DNA of 64,000 nucleotides from Sulfopaludibacter sp035606355 (lineage in GTDB: Bacteria > Acidobacteriota > Terriglobia > Bryobacterales > Bryobacteraceae): positions 1-64,000 of the forward strand of contig DATNFO010000075.1 in assembly GCA_035606355.1 (NCBI GenBank), read 5' to 3'. This document shows, piece after piece, positions 33,376-41,681 of this stretch. Position 1 is the first letter of the stretch; every line of letters begins with the position of its first letter. A program made the translations under genes and the position numbers. Below the pieces are notes generated by a model that worked only from the letters and a program-made list of their open reading frames with translations, did no database searches and was not told the origin of the DNA.

Positions 33376-33740
33376 CGGTAAGGTTTCCTTAGTTGGGGAG
33401 TGTGGCCCTGAACACGATCGGTACTGATTATATAGGAAGTACGGAAAGGCGGCGTGCTGGGGTGTCTAACAGCTCAGGGCGCTTGCTCCACCACGATAAT
33501 TTCAGGATAGCAGGGGAATGAGGAGGGTGGCTCAATTCAAGTTTGGAGCGTGAGGAAAACAAGAGTAGTTGCGCTGGCTCTCCGCCATTGCAGGATGTGT
33601 TTCGCGGGTGCCGGATTGGCACCGAAGCGCCGCGAAACGCCGGGAAGCGACCGCAGGGCCACGGAATAGCTCTGCGAATAGAGAGGGCCGCCGAAGGGTA
33701 GCCCTCTCTATCCGTTTTGAATACAGCCTGTCTGCGATCG
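33376..33740. other. Intergenic region upstream of korA with a candidate structured RNA
   Basis: 365 bases with no gene. 33376-33598 holds the korA leader and a minus-strand TATAAT (33427-33432). A block of stems follows (see 33599-33710). No ribosome site or conserved reading frame was found. Confidence 0.6.
33599..33710. ncRNA. Candidate structured RNA with terminator-like hairpin
   Basis: GTTTCGCG (33599-33606) pairs with CGCGAAAC (33631-33638); within it GGTGCC (33607-33612) pairs with GGCACC (33618-33623). Then CGCAG (33652-33656) faces CTGCG (33672-33676), and finally TAGAGAGGGC (33679-33688) pairs with GCCCTCTCTA (33701-33710), followed by TCCGTTTT on the plus strand. The layout resembles an RNA ending at an intrinsic terminator, but no known family is recognised and the strand is uncertain. 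Confidence 0.4.
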
Positions 33741-33944
33741 TTATTCTACGGCTTTCCAGAGAGTGATTCCCCAGAGGGCGGCGCCTAGCAAGCCAAACCC
33801 TACGAGCACCTTGATCGTGAGAATGGCATTTTCGGCGAAGGTGAGCTTACGCGGCGCGGGCGATTCGGTTGTGCCCACAACTTCCGCTACGGCTGAACAC
33901 GCTTCGCCCTGCCGCCCGGTCTCGATTTCTTTTTGAATATTCAT
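33741..33944 (-). CDS. Small single-pass membrane protein
   Basis: 67 residues from ATG 33944, with AGGAG about 10 bases upstream. The N-terminal half is polar and Glu-rich, the end is one membrane helix (AILTIKVLVGFGLLGAALWG). No recognised family. Sits downstream of the Nramp-like gene on the same strand but 540 bases away, so co-transcription is unclear. Confidence 0.6.
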   Translation of the reverse strand: MNIQKEIETGRQGEACSAVAEVVGTTESPAPRKLTFAENAILTIKVLVGFGLLGAALWGITLWKAVE

Positions 33945-34042
33945 TATGCAATCTCCTGTTTCGGTTCGCTGTAATTTCGTCTGCGCAGATAGACCGGTGC
34001 AACACACCGGCAAGCGGCGCAGTCTTGTGGAAAGTGGCGTTG

Positions 34043-34402
34043 TTACGAGATTGCGACTGGAGGTGAACGCCCGCTATGCGCCTGCGAAGCCCGCCGGGAT
34101 TGCGGCCGAGCGTTTTCGCCGCGTCTTAGCAACCGTCCGCGGTCCGAAGCTGGACCACGAAGGGGAACAAGAGTGTAAGGCGAGTCGATGGCGGTACGCT
34201 GCCTTGGATGATCGAATCGCGGACTGCCCGGGTTCACCAGGATTGTTGGCGACGGACCAGCAATGGCTGATAATTGGACGGACGGATCGCATTGTTCATC
34301 CGGGATGCCAGTCGACAGCAGGGGAGCGCAAACGGAGGCGGCGAGGGCAACGCAAAGCAACGCGCGCCGGCTCGACGCACGAATTTTAATTGCTGCCGTC
34401 AT
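34043..34402 (-). CDS. Possible small secreted protein
   Basis: 119 residues from ATG 34402. The start looks like a signal peptide (RRALLCVALAASVCAPLLS), but the remainder is Arg/Ser/Pro-rich without clear structure, and no ribosome site is convincing. It fills part of the 540-base gap downstream of the Nramp-like gene (33945-34483), which otherwise shows nothing. Real gene or chance is undecided. Confidence 0.3.
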   Translation of the reverse strand: MTAAIKIRASSRRALLCVALAASVCAPLLSTGIPDEQCDPSVQLSAIAGPSPTILVNPGSPRFDHPRQRTAIDSPYTLVPLRGPASDRGRLLRRGENARPQSRRASQAHSGRSPPVAIS

Positions 34403-34483
34403 ACCTATTCCCAGACTAGCAAACGGAACGGAATTCATCTTGCTCCCGCTATTCCGACGTGCTGCAAAAGCAGATCAAGCGCC

Positions 34484-35770
34484 TCAGCTGAATAAGCTGC
34501 TCCAAACCAGGACCACCGTAAGCGCGATCATGACTACGCTCGTCCCTCCTGCTACGACATTTGCCGTGGCAGAATTCTTGTACTTCCCCATCAGCGCCGT
34601 CTTGTTGACCAGCAGAAGCATGAACGTCAGCACAAAGGGCAGAAGGATTCCATTAGCCACCTGAGAAACAAGAATCACCTGGAGCAATGGGAGCCGCGGA
34701 ATGAGCACGAATCCCGCACCGAAAACGATCAGCGCAGTGTAGAGGCCGTAAAAGATTCGCGCTTCATTGAAGCGCCGATCGATTCCAGACTCGAAGCCGA
34801 GCCCTTCGCAGATGTTGTACGTAGTCGCCAGCGGCAAAATGGCGGCGGACATCAGCGATGCGTTAATCAGCCCAACCCCGAATAATAGAGCGGCGAAGTG
34901 GCCAGCGAACGGAGCCAGGGCCTTGGCCGCTTCGGCAACGTCCGAGATGTCTCGATGGTTCGAGCCATAAATGGTTGCCGCACAGGCAACGACGATGAAG
35001 AATGCAATCACATCCGTCACGACACAGCCCAAAATGACGTCGATCCGGCACAGGTTGAGGTTTTTTTGAGATATCCCCTTTTCGACCACGGACGCCTGCA
35101 AATAGAACTGCATCCATGGAGTGATCGTCGTTCCGATCAAGCCGACAATCATGGCGATGTATTCCGGTTGATGGCTGAATTGAGGGACGAGCGTGCTGTC
35201 GAGCGCCAGTTTCCAATCTGGATGGGCTAAAAACGCGGACACGGGATAGGCGAAATAGATCAAGGAGAGCAACAGCAGCATGCGTTCAACGTGTTTGTAT
35301 GAGCCGCGGACGACAACGGCCCAAACCAACGCCGCCCCGACAGGGACAGATGCGTACTTACTGATCCCGAACATGCCAAGGCCCGACGCGAGTCCCGCAA
35401 ATTCGGCGGCGATATTTCCGAGGTCCGCCAACCCAAGAACGGCCATCGTGAAAAACGTCATCCGAAGACCGAATTCTTCACGAATGAGATCGGAAAGGCC
35501 CTTCCCTGTGACAGCGCCCATGCGCGCGGCCATTTCCTGGACCACGATCAGAGCGATAGTCGTGGGGATGAGTGTCCACAGCAGGTTGTAGCCATATTTT
35601 GCGCCAGCCTGTGAATACGTGAGGATCCCGCCCGGATCGTTATCGACGTTAGCTGTGACAAATCCAGGACCGAGTACCGCAAGGAACGCTACCAGGCGAT
35701 AGGAAAGGATGCGTAGCGGAGATGCCGCCAAGCGGCGCCGAAGATGCCTAGGCTCATTGTGCGCTCTCAT
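34484..35770 (-). CDS. Nramp-family metal transporter with divergent site
   Basis: 428 residues from ATG 35770 (a TTG at 35833 would add 21 residues of poor membrane character). At least ten membrane segments, starting AVLGPGFVTANVDNDPGGIL. The canonical Nramp TM1 motif DPGN is DPGG here, and the TM6 motif MPH becomes TPW in TTITPWMQFYLQAS, so the methionine that selects transition metals is missing. Nramp-related magnesium transporters also lack that methionine, so Mg2+ or Mn2+ import is possible. Substrate is therefore inferred, not shown. Confidence 0.8.
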   Translation of the reverse strand: MRAHNEPRHLRRRLAASPLRILSYRLVAFLAVLGPGFVTANVDNDPGGILTYSQAGAKYGYNLLWTLIPTTIALIVVQEMAARMGAVTGKGLSDLIREEFGLRMTFFTMAVLGLADLGNIAAEFAGLASGLGMFGISKYASVPVGAALVWAVVVRGSYKHVERMLLLLSLIYFAYPVSAFLAHPDWKLALDSTLVPQFSHQPEYIAMIVGLIGTTITPWMQFYLQASVVEKGISQKNLNLCRIDVILGCVVTDVIAFFIVVACAATIYGSNHRDISDVAEAAKALAPFAGHFAALLFGVGLINASLMSAAILPLATTYNICEGLGFESGIDRRFNEARIFYGLYTALIVFGAGFVLIPRLPLLQVILVSQVANGILLPFVLTFMLLLVNKTALMGKYKNSATANVVAGGTSVVMIALTVVLVWSSLFS

Positions 35771-36153
35771 GTTGTTTATGCCATGGACCAAAGGCCATCG
35801 GAGAAATTGCGGACGGGAATGGCGCTCCAACAAGGGCGCGGATTCGACACACTGCGGGCCAGGTCCGGATGTGTCGGATTAAGATCCACGGCCAGCCATC
35901 ACTGGCACTTCTGATCGTGACGAAGAGTTCGTGGACTAATCGGTAGGGCAGAGATTCGGAGGTTCCGCCGATTCGCCCTGATCGTCGCGCGGAGTTCCGC
36001 AGCCGTCAGTCATCGTGGCCCTCCTTTTCTCTTGAATTTGGCATCGCGAGGTGGACGCCTCTCTCAGCGTACACCTGCTCCCGATGGGTTGTAAATGTCG
36101 AATATTTCCGGGAACGTAGAGCAAGCTGACGAGACCTTCGCGCGATGCGGCTC
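35771..36153. other. Intergenic region upstream of the Nramp-like gene
   Basis: 383 bases. It contains the 25-residue reading frame at 35936-36013 with a strong ribosome site and no other convincing gene. No known riboswitch is recognised. Confidence 0.5.
35936..36013 (-). CDS. Possible 25-residue leader peptide
   Basis: ATG at 36013 follows AAGGAGGG by about 6 bases, one of the strongest ribosome sites in the window. The peptide begins MTDGCGTPRDDQGESAEPP and ends NLCPTD, acidic with two cysteines. It lies 165 bases before the Nramp-like start on the same strand, so it could be a regulatory leader or a small metal-binding peptide. No homologue is recognised. Confidence 0.45.
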   Translation of the reverse strand: MTDGCGTPRDDQGESAEPPNLCPTD

Positions 36154-36540
36154 TCACCCCACCTTACTCGCGCGCACGCCGCTCCACTGTTCGGCCACCA
36201 CGATCGAATTCGCCGGATTGCGCGGATCGTACTTCACCGACACTGGACCGATCGCCGCCAGATCCACCGGCAACAACTCCTTCAACGTGGAAATATCCTG
36301 CGTGGCAGTGTACTCGACTCCGCGCACAGCGTACGAGTAGATCAGCAGGTCTTCGCGGACGTCCGCGAGCGTCGCGTCGCTAATCTTGCCGGTCTGCACC
36401 AGGACGGTGCGGCGCTGGCGCTCCCGTTCCTGCGGCGAAATGCGCGACTGCTTCCACGCCCGGTAGCCCATGATAGAGACCAGGACAAGCAGAACAATCG
36501 CCAGCGCAATGGTAACGGTTTCCGCAGCCGAAAACGGCAT
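36154..36540 (-). CDS. DUF3592-like membrane protein
   Basis: 128 residues from ATG 36540. One N-terminal membrane helix (VTIALAIVLLVLVSIMGYRA), then a periplasmic part with the family pattern LIYSYAVRGVEYTATQDIST and VSVKYDPRNPANSIVV. DUF3592 proteins are small membrane proteins of unknown function. It lies 16 bases downstream of the transaldolase gene on the same strand. Confidence 0.65.
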   Translation of the reverse strand: MPFSAAETVTIALAIVLLVLVSIMGYRAWKQSRISPQERERQRRTVLVQTGKISDATLADVREDLLIYSYAVRGVEYTATQDISTLKELLPVDLAAIGPVSVKYDPRNPANSIVVAEQWSGVRASKVG

Positions 36541-36556
36541 CACTACTGTTAGTGTA

Positions 36557-37219
36557 TTACCGACCCGCGGGCGTTTCCTGGAACGTCTTGTTCCAATCCT
36601 TGAGGAACTGCTCCAACCCGCGATCGGTGAGCGGGTGATTGAACAGCATATCCAGGACCTTGAACGGCATGGTACCGATGTCGGCACCGGCTTCCGCGGA
36701 TTCGATGACGTGAACCGGCGAGCGCAGCGACGCAGCGAGCACCTGCGTTTTGAAACTGTAGTTTTGATAAATAAGGACGATCTGGCGAATCAGGTCCATG
36801 CCGATTCCGCCGATGTCGTCGATACGGCCCACGAACGGACTGATGATGTAGGCGCCGGCTTTCGCGGCAAGCAGCGCCTGTCCGGCGCTGAAACACAGCG
36901 TGACATTCACGCGAATGCCTTCCTTCGAGAGGGCGGAACAAGCCACGATGCCGTCGCGCGTAAGCGGCACTTTCACCACTACATTCTTGTGAATTTTCGA
37001 GAGGTTTCGGCCCTCGGAAATCATCGTCTTGGAATCCGTGGCCACCACCTCGGCGCTGATATCGCCGTCGATGATGGAACAGATCTCGCGAATGTGCTCT
37101 TCGATCGGGCGGCCTTCCTTGGCGATGAGAGACGGGTTTGTGGTTACCCCGTCCACGATGCCCCATGCGGCGCCTTTGCGCAACTCGTCGAGATTGGCCG
37201 TGTCCAAGAAGAATTTCAC
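36557..37219 (-). CDS. Transaldolase / fructose-6-phosphate aldolase
   Basis: 220 residues from a GTG at 37219, with GGAGGG 8-9 bases upstream; an upstream ATG at 37408 would be much too early. Signature FLDTANLDELRKG and VDGVTTNPSLIAKEG at the start, the Schiff-base lysine in NVVVKVPLTRDG, and VNVTLCFSAGQALLAAKAGA. Works in the pentose phosphate pathway, or as a small FSA-type aldolase; the short (220-residue) subfamily contains both. Confidence 0.88.
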   Translation of the reverse strand: MKFFLDTANLDELRKGAAWGIVDGVTTNPSLIAKEGRPIEEHIREICSIIDGDISAEVVATDSKTMISEGRNLSKIHKNVVVKVPLTRDGIVACSALSKEGIRVNVTLCFSAGQALLAAKAGAYIISPFVGRIDDIGGIGMDLIRQIVLIYQNYSFKTQVLAASLRSPVHVIESAEAGADIGTMPFKVLDMLFNHPLTDRGLEQFLKDWNKTFQETPAGR

Positions 37220-37297
37220 GCGTTTACCCTCCGGGGATTGCTTCCCTGAGTGTAGCAAAGCCGCGGCGTCCGGAGCCTTCCTGCGGATGGGTACAAT

Positions 37298-38635
37298 ATG
37301 AAGATAGTGTCCGGGAAAACCTTCTACATCGAAACATTCGGCTGCCAGATGAACGTGCACGACTCCGAAAAAGTGATCGGCACGCTGCTGGAGCAAGGCT
37401 ACGCGCAAGTGGATGAGCCGGAGAATGCCGGACTCGTGCTATACAACACATGCAGCATTCGCGATAAGGCCGAACAGAAGGTCTTCAACCGGCTGCAGAA
37501 CTTTAAGCGCGATGCCGGCAAGGGCAAGATCTTCGGCGTGCTCGGCTGCGTAGCGCAGCAGGAAGGCGAGAAGATTTTCGACCGCGCGCCGCATGTAAGC
37601 CTGGTCTGCGGGTCGGCGAGCTATCCCAAATTCGGCGAATTGCTGGTGCAACTCGAAGCCGGAGAGCGCCGCGTCACCGGCCTGAGCCTGGACACCGAAG
37701 AGACGTTCGATACGCCGTTCACGCGCCGCGACAATCCGCACCGCGCCTACATCACCATCATTGAAGGCTGCGATAAGAGCTGCGCGTATTGCGTGGTGCC
37801 GTTCACACGCGGCCCGGAGCGCAGCCGCACCGCCGAGAGCGTCATCGCCGAGGCTCGCCGGCTGGCCGAGCAGGGCTACACCGAGATTCAGTTGCTCGGC
37901 CAAAACGTCAACAGCTACCGCGACCCGTCTCCCGCCGGCTGGGACTTCGCCACGCTGCTGGCGCGCGTCGCCGAGGTTGAGGGCATCCGCCGCGTTCGCT
38001 ACACGACGAGCCATCCGCGCGATTTCGTCAAGGAAATCGTGGACGCGATGGACAGCAATGAGGTGCTGTGCGATCATGTGCACCTGCCCGTGCAGTCGGG
38101 GTCGACGAAAGTGCTCGCGGCTATGGACCGGCTGTACACGCGCGACGAGTACATGCGGCGCATCGACTGGCTGAAGTCGGCGAAGCGGAATTATTCGCTC
38201 ACCACGGACATCATCGTCGGCTTCCCCGGCGAAACCGACGAGGATTTCCAGCTGACGTTGGATCTGCTGGAGGAAGTGCAGTACGATTCGCTCTTCAGCT
38301 TCAAGTATTCGCCGCGACCGAACACGGCAGCCATCGCCATGCAGGACGCCATTGCGGAAGACGAAAAGCAGCGGCGCCTTTTGACGCTGCAGGAAAAGCA
38401 GCGCAGCATCCAGATCCGCCGCAACGCGGAGCTGATCGGCTCCATTCAGGAAGTCCTGGTGGAGGGCCGCAACCACGCTCTCGCGCAATGGATCGGCAGG
38501 ACTTCGAGCAATCGGACGTTGAACTTCACGCACGAAACAGTCGGCGGCGACTCGCTGATCGGGCAGTATCTCCCCGTACGGGTGACGCGTTCGGGACCCA
38601 ACAGTTTAGTGGGTCAAAGCGCATCTGTGGTGTAA
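37298..38635 (+). CDS. miaB: tRNA-2-methylthio-N6-dimethylallyladenosine synthase
   Basis: 445 residues: N-terminal MTTase domain (YIETFGCQMNVHDSEKV), the radical-SAM motif CDKSCAYCVVPFTRGPER and a C-terminal TRAM region (EVLVEGRNHALAQWIGRTSS). Adds the methylthio group to position 37 of UNN-reading tRNAs using two 4Fe-4S clusters. Divergent from the transaldolase gene with 78 bases between. The next gene starts 20 bases after. Confidence 0.93.
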   Translation: MKIVSGKTFYIETFGCQMNVHDSEKVIGTLLEQGYAQVDEPENAGLVLYNTCSIRDKAEQKVFNRLQNFKRDAGKGKIFGVLGCVAQQEGEKIFDRAPHVSLVCGSASYPKFGELLVQLEAGERRVTGLSLDTEETFDTPFTRRDNPHRAYITIIEGCDKSCAYCVVPFTRGPERSRTAESVIAEARRLAEQGYTEIQLLGQNVNSYRDPSPAGWDFATLLARVAEVEGIRRVRYTTSHPRDFVKEIVDAMDSNEVLCDHVHLPVQSGSTKVLAAMDRLYTRDEYMRRIDWLKSAKRNYSLTTDIIVGFPGETDEDFQLTLDLLEEVQYDSLFSFKYSPRPNTAAIAMQDAIAEDEKQRRLLTLQEKQRSIQIRRNAELIGSIQEVLVEGRNHALAQWIGRTSSNRTLNFTHETVGGDSLIGQYLPVRVTRSGPNSLVGQSASVV

Positions 38636-38655
38636 TTAAAAACAGGGAGGACGTC

Positions 38656-39144
38656 ATGGAAGTCGAAATGAAGATTCGTGGGCTCATGATGGATCCCGTC
38701 ACCAACATGCCCATCGTCATTCTGAAAGACGTGGGTGGAAACAGCGTGCTTCCCATCTGGGTGGGCGTGTACGAAGCAAACGCGATTGCCCTCGAAATCG
38801 AGAAAGTTTCGACTCCGCGTCCCATGACGCACGATCTAATCAAGACCCTGCTTCTGGGCCTCGGCACGGCGCTGCGCAAAGTGGTGGTGAGCGAACTGAA
38901 GGACGACACATTTTACGCCGTAATCTGGCTGGACCGCGATGGCGAGCTCATCAGCGTGGACTCGCGGCCGAGCGACGCGCTGGCGCTGGCACTGCGGCTT
39001 GACTGCCCGATTTACGTCGAAGAGGCCGTGCTGAAGAGCTCGAGCAAGCTGACCGACGCGGCGGACAAGGTCAACAACAACGAAGAACTGCGGCGCTGGC
39101 TGGAGGGTCTCAACGATGAGGACCTCGGCCGCTATAAAATGTGA
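38656..39144 (+). CDS. Bifunctional nuclease-domain protein
   Basis: 162 residues from ATG 38656 behind GGGAGG. The family pattern is MKIRGLMMDPVTNMPIVILK followed by GVYEANAIALEIEKV, then HDLIKTLLLGLGT, RPSDALALALR and the acidic end. These proteins (pfam DUF151-type) are linked to nuclease/DNA repair activity in plants and mycobacteria; the bacterial role is unclear. The end overlaps the next gene by four bases. Confidence 0.88.
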   Translation: MEVEMKIRGLMMDPVTNMPIVILKDVGGNSVLPIWVGVYEANAIALEIEKVSTPRPMTHDLIKTLLLGLGTALRKVVVSELKDDTFYAVIWLDRDGELISVDSRPSDALALALRLDCPIYVEEAVLKSSSKLTDAADKVNNNEELRRWLEGLNDEDLGRYKM

Positions 39145-39428
39145 GCTCCGACGTTTCGGCGCGGCTCGCCGCCGTGGGAATCCAGTTACTGGCTGAAGCA
39201 AAGGAATACCGGCTGTTCGGCCGCGAGAACTGTGCGGCGTTCATGCACGGTGACAACGCCGGCAGTTCAGGCCTGATGACGGAACACGGTTTGGCGTTTC
39301 TGGTGTGGCGCGGCGAGTTGCCGTTTCTCTCAGCCAAGGGGATGGAGGTGCCGGCGTCGGCCGGGCAGGTGGAGACGCTCCGGCAATTTTCCGAGGATTT
39401 GAAGCGCGCGCTGGAGCCGCGGCCGTGA
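39141..39428 (+). CDS. Small hypothetical host protein
   Basis: 95 residues from GTG 39141 (GTGA overlap with the upstream stop). Mixed alpha/beta composition, with GLAFLVWRGELPFLSAKG in the middle and VETLRQFSEDLKRAL near the end. No recognised family. Coupled to the bifunctional nuclease gene by the four-base overlap. Confidence 0.55.
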   Translation: MSSDVSARLAAVGIQLLAEAKEYRLFGRENCAAFMHGDNAGSSGLMTEHGLAFLVWRGELPFLSAKGMEVPASAGQVETLRQFSEDLKRALEPRP

Positions 39429-39493
39429 GGGATCGGTGAAAAAATCGAGTTGCTTTTACGCCGGCTTCAAAACGCATCCGAATTCCCGGCACC

Positions 39494-39573
39494 GTTTACC
39501 GCTCCCTTACGGTCACGGCTCCGTAAGTGCTGTATGCTGCAAACGGAGCCGCGACCGTGAGGGAGCGGTAAAC
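39494..39573. repeat. Long imperfect palindrome (REP/MITE-like)
   Basis: Arms 39494-39524 and 39543-39573 pair over 31 bases with two mismatches and an 18-base loop. The arms contain CCGCTCCCTTACGGTC and its complement-like partner. It lies in the 168-base gap before tyrS. It has the look of a REP or MITE-type palindromic repeat; only one full copy was noticed in this window. Confidence 0.65.
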
Positions 39574-39596
39574 GCCGCCGGGTAACGAATTTTGCA

Positions 39597-40793
39597 ATGA
39601 CGATCGACGAACAACTGACTTACCTGCGCAAGGGCATGGCGGAGATCATCCGGGAGGAAGATCTGCGTGAGCGGCTCGTGGAAGCCGCCAAGACCGGACG
39701 CAAACTGCGCATTAAGGCGGGCTTCGATCCCACTGCGCCGGACCTGCACCTCGGCCACACAGTGCTGCTGCGCAAGATGAAGCACTTTCAGGACCTCGGC
39801 CACACCGTCATTTTCCTCATCGGCGATATGACATCCATGATCGGCGACCCCTCCGGCCGTAACGCCACGCGCCCCCCGATGACGCGCGAAGCGATCGAGG
39901 CGAATGCGGAGACGTATAAGTCGCAGGTGTTCAAGATTCTGGATCCGGAGAAGACCGAGGTCCGCTTCAACAGCGAGTGGCTGGAGCCCCTGCAATATAT
40001 CGACCTGATTCGCCTGTGCGCGAAGTGCACCGTCGCGCGAATTCTGGAGCGGGACGATTTTTCGAAGCGCTACAAAGAGGGCGCGCCGATCTCGATGCAT
40101 GAAATTCTCTACCCGCTGGCGCAGGGATACGATTCCGTGGCGCTCCAGTGCGACGTAGAAATGGGTGGCACAGATCAGAAATTTAACCTGCTGATGGGCC
40201 GCGAACTGCAGCGGGACTTCGCGCAGCCGCCGCAGATTGTCGCGATGGTTCCCATTCTGGAAGGCCTCGACGGCGTCAATAAAATGTCGAAGAGCCTGGG
40301 CAACTACATAGGGATCACCGAGCCCGCCGAGGTGATGTTCCGCAAGGTAATGCAGGTTTCCGATGAGCTGATGTGGCGCTACTATCTGCTGCTCACGGAC
40401 ACCAGCGAGGCGGAAATCGAACGAATGAAGAGCGCAGGCCATCCGATGGAGTCGAAAATCGCGCTGGCTAAAATGATAGTCGCCGATTTCCACTCGGCGG
40501 CGGACGCGGAACACGCCGCGAACGTGTTTCAGCGAGTGGTGCGCGACAAGGAAGTGCCGGAGAATATGGAGACGGTGTCTCTTCCGGAGGGCGTGGTGAA
40601 GGATGGCGCGCTGCGCGTGGATAAGCTGATCGCCAAAGTAGGGCTGGTTCCCTCGGTCACCGAAGCCGTGCGGAAAATCAAAGCCGGCGCCGTACACATC
40701 AACGGCGAAAAGGTGAGCGACCTGGCTTTGCCGGCCGCGCCGCAAGAGTTAGTCATACAAGTTGGCAAGAACTGGAAACGGATCGCCGGGTGA
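39597..40793 (+). CDS. tyrS: Tyrosyl-tRNA synthetase
   Basis: 398 residues. Class I signature HLGHTVLLRKM in place of HIGH, KMSKSLGNYIG (KMSKS), tyrosine-binding pocket region AQGYDSVALQCDVEMGGTDQ and a C-terminal S4-like RNA-binding domain (RVDKLIAKVGLVPSVTEAVR). It charges tRNA-Tyr. Its stop overlaps the GTG start of folP (GTGA). A long palindrome lies in its upstream region. Confidence 0.95.
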   Translation: MTIDEQLTYLRKGMAEIIREEDLRERLVEAAKTGRKLRIKAGFDPTAPDLHLGHTVLLRKMKHFQDLGHTVIFLIGDMTSMIGDPSGRNATRPPMTREAIEANAETYKSQVFKILDPEKTEVRFNSEWLEPLQYIDLIRLCAKCTVARILERDDFSKRYKEGAPISMHEILYPLAQGYDSVALQCDVEMGGTDQKFNLLMGRELQRDFAQPPQIVAMVPILEGLDGVNKMSKSLGNYIGITEPAEVMFRKVMQVSDELMWRYYLLLTDTSEAEIERMKSAGHPMESKIALAKMIVADFHSAADAEHAANVFQRVVRDKEVPENMETVSLPEGVVKDGALRVDKLIAKVGLVPSVTEAVRKIKAGAVHINGEKVSDLALPAAPQELVIQVGKNWKRIAG

Positions 40794-41635
40794 GAAAACG
40801 TTACTACTGGAAGTTAAAGAAGCGCGAGCTCATGCTCGGCGACCGGACGCTGCTGATGGGCGTGCTCAACGTAACGCCCGACTCCTTTTCGGACGGCGGC
40901 AAATACTCCGACCCCGACCGGGCGTTCGCGCGCGCGATCGAAATGGAAGAGCAGGGCGCGGATGTGATCGATATCGGCGCCGAATCCACCAAGCCGAATT
41001 CGACTCGCATTACCAAGGATGTGGAACTGCAGCGCCTGGTGCCGGTGCTGAAGCGCCTGAAAGACCGGCTCACCATCCCGATCTCCGTGGATACGTACAA
41101 GGCCGAGGTTGCCGAGCGCGCGCTCGATCTTGGAGCGGAGATCATCAACGACGCGACCGGGCTCACGTTTGAGCCGCAGATGGCGCGCACTGTTTCCAAC
41201 TACGACGCCGGCCTGGTGATCAATCACATGCGCGGGCGTCCGGAGACCTGGACGAAGCTGGCGCCGATGCCGGACCCTATGGGAACCATCACGCGGGACC
41301 TGGATGCGGCGGTGAATCGCGCGCGGCACAGCGGCGTGGATAAGAGCCGCATTATGGTGGATCCCGGTCTGGGCTTCGGCAAGCGCAAAGAACAGAATTC
41401 GCTCATTCTCGCGTATCTGGGCCAGTTGAGCTCGCTGGACGTGCCGGTGCTTGTGGGTCCTTCACGCAAGCATTTCCTGAATCAGGAAGATGCCGAGGAG
41501 ACGAAATTCGCGACAGCGGCCGCAGTTGCCGCGGCGGTGCTCGGCGGGGCACATATGGTGAGGGTGCACGATGTGCGCGAGATGCGCGCGGTGGTGGAAG
41601 TAGCCGACGAAATCCTCAAAACGCGGATAGCTTGA
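40790..41635 (+). CDS. folP: Dihydropteroate synthase
   Basis: 281 residues. Motifs LMGVLNVTPDSFSDGG at the start, VIDIGAESTKPNS, IPISVDTYKAEVAERAL, LVINHMRGRP and DPGLGFGKRKEQN near the middle, and LVGPSRKHFL towards the end. It joins 4-aminobenzoate to the pterin in folate synthesis and is the sulfonamide target. GTG start overlaps the tyrS stop by four bases. Residues 1-16 are a short basic extension. Confidence 0.95.
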   Translation: MRKRYYWKLKKRELMLGDRTLLMGVLNVTPDSFSDGGKYSDPDRAFARAIEMEEQGADVIDIGAESTKPNSTRITKDVELQRLVPVLKRLKDRLTIPISVDTYKAEVAERALDLGAEIINDATGLTFEPQMARTVSNYDAGLVINHMRGRPETWTKLAPMPDPMGTITRDLDAAVNRARHSGVDKSRIMVDPGLGFGKRKEQNSLILAYLGQLSSLDVPVLVGPSRKHFLNQEDAEETKFATAAAVAAAVLGGAHMVRVHDVREMRAVVEVADEILKTRIA

Positions 41636-41681
41636 AAGGGCTAGAAGCCCATTGCACCCGAATGCCGTTTAATATGGTGCC

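Noticed and set aside
33946..34389. 147-codon plus-strand reading frame in the gap beside the Nramp-like gene
   Set aside because: No ribosome site, no hydrophobic or domain pattern; the minus-strand candidate with a signal peptide is only slightly better.
39513..40745. 410-codon minus-strand reading frame opposite tyrS
   Set aside because: Complement of tyrS with a histidine-rich meaningless sequence.
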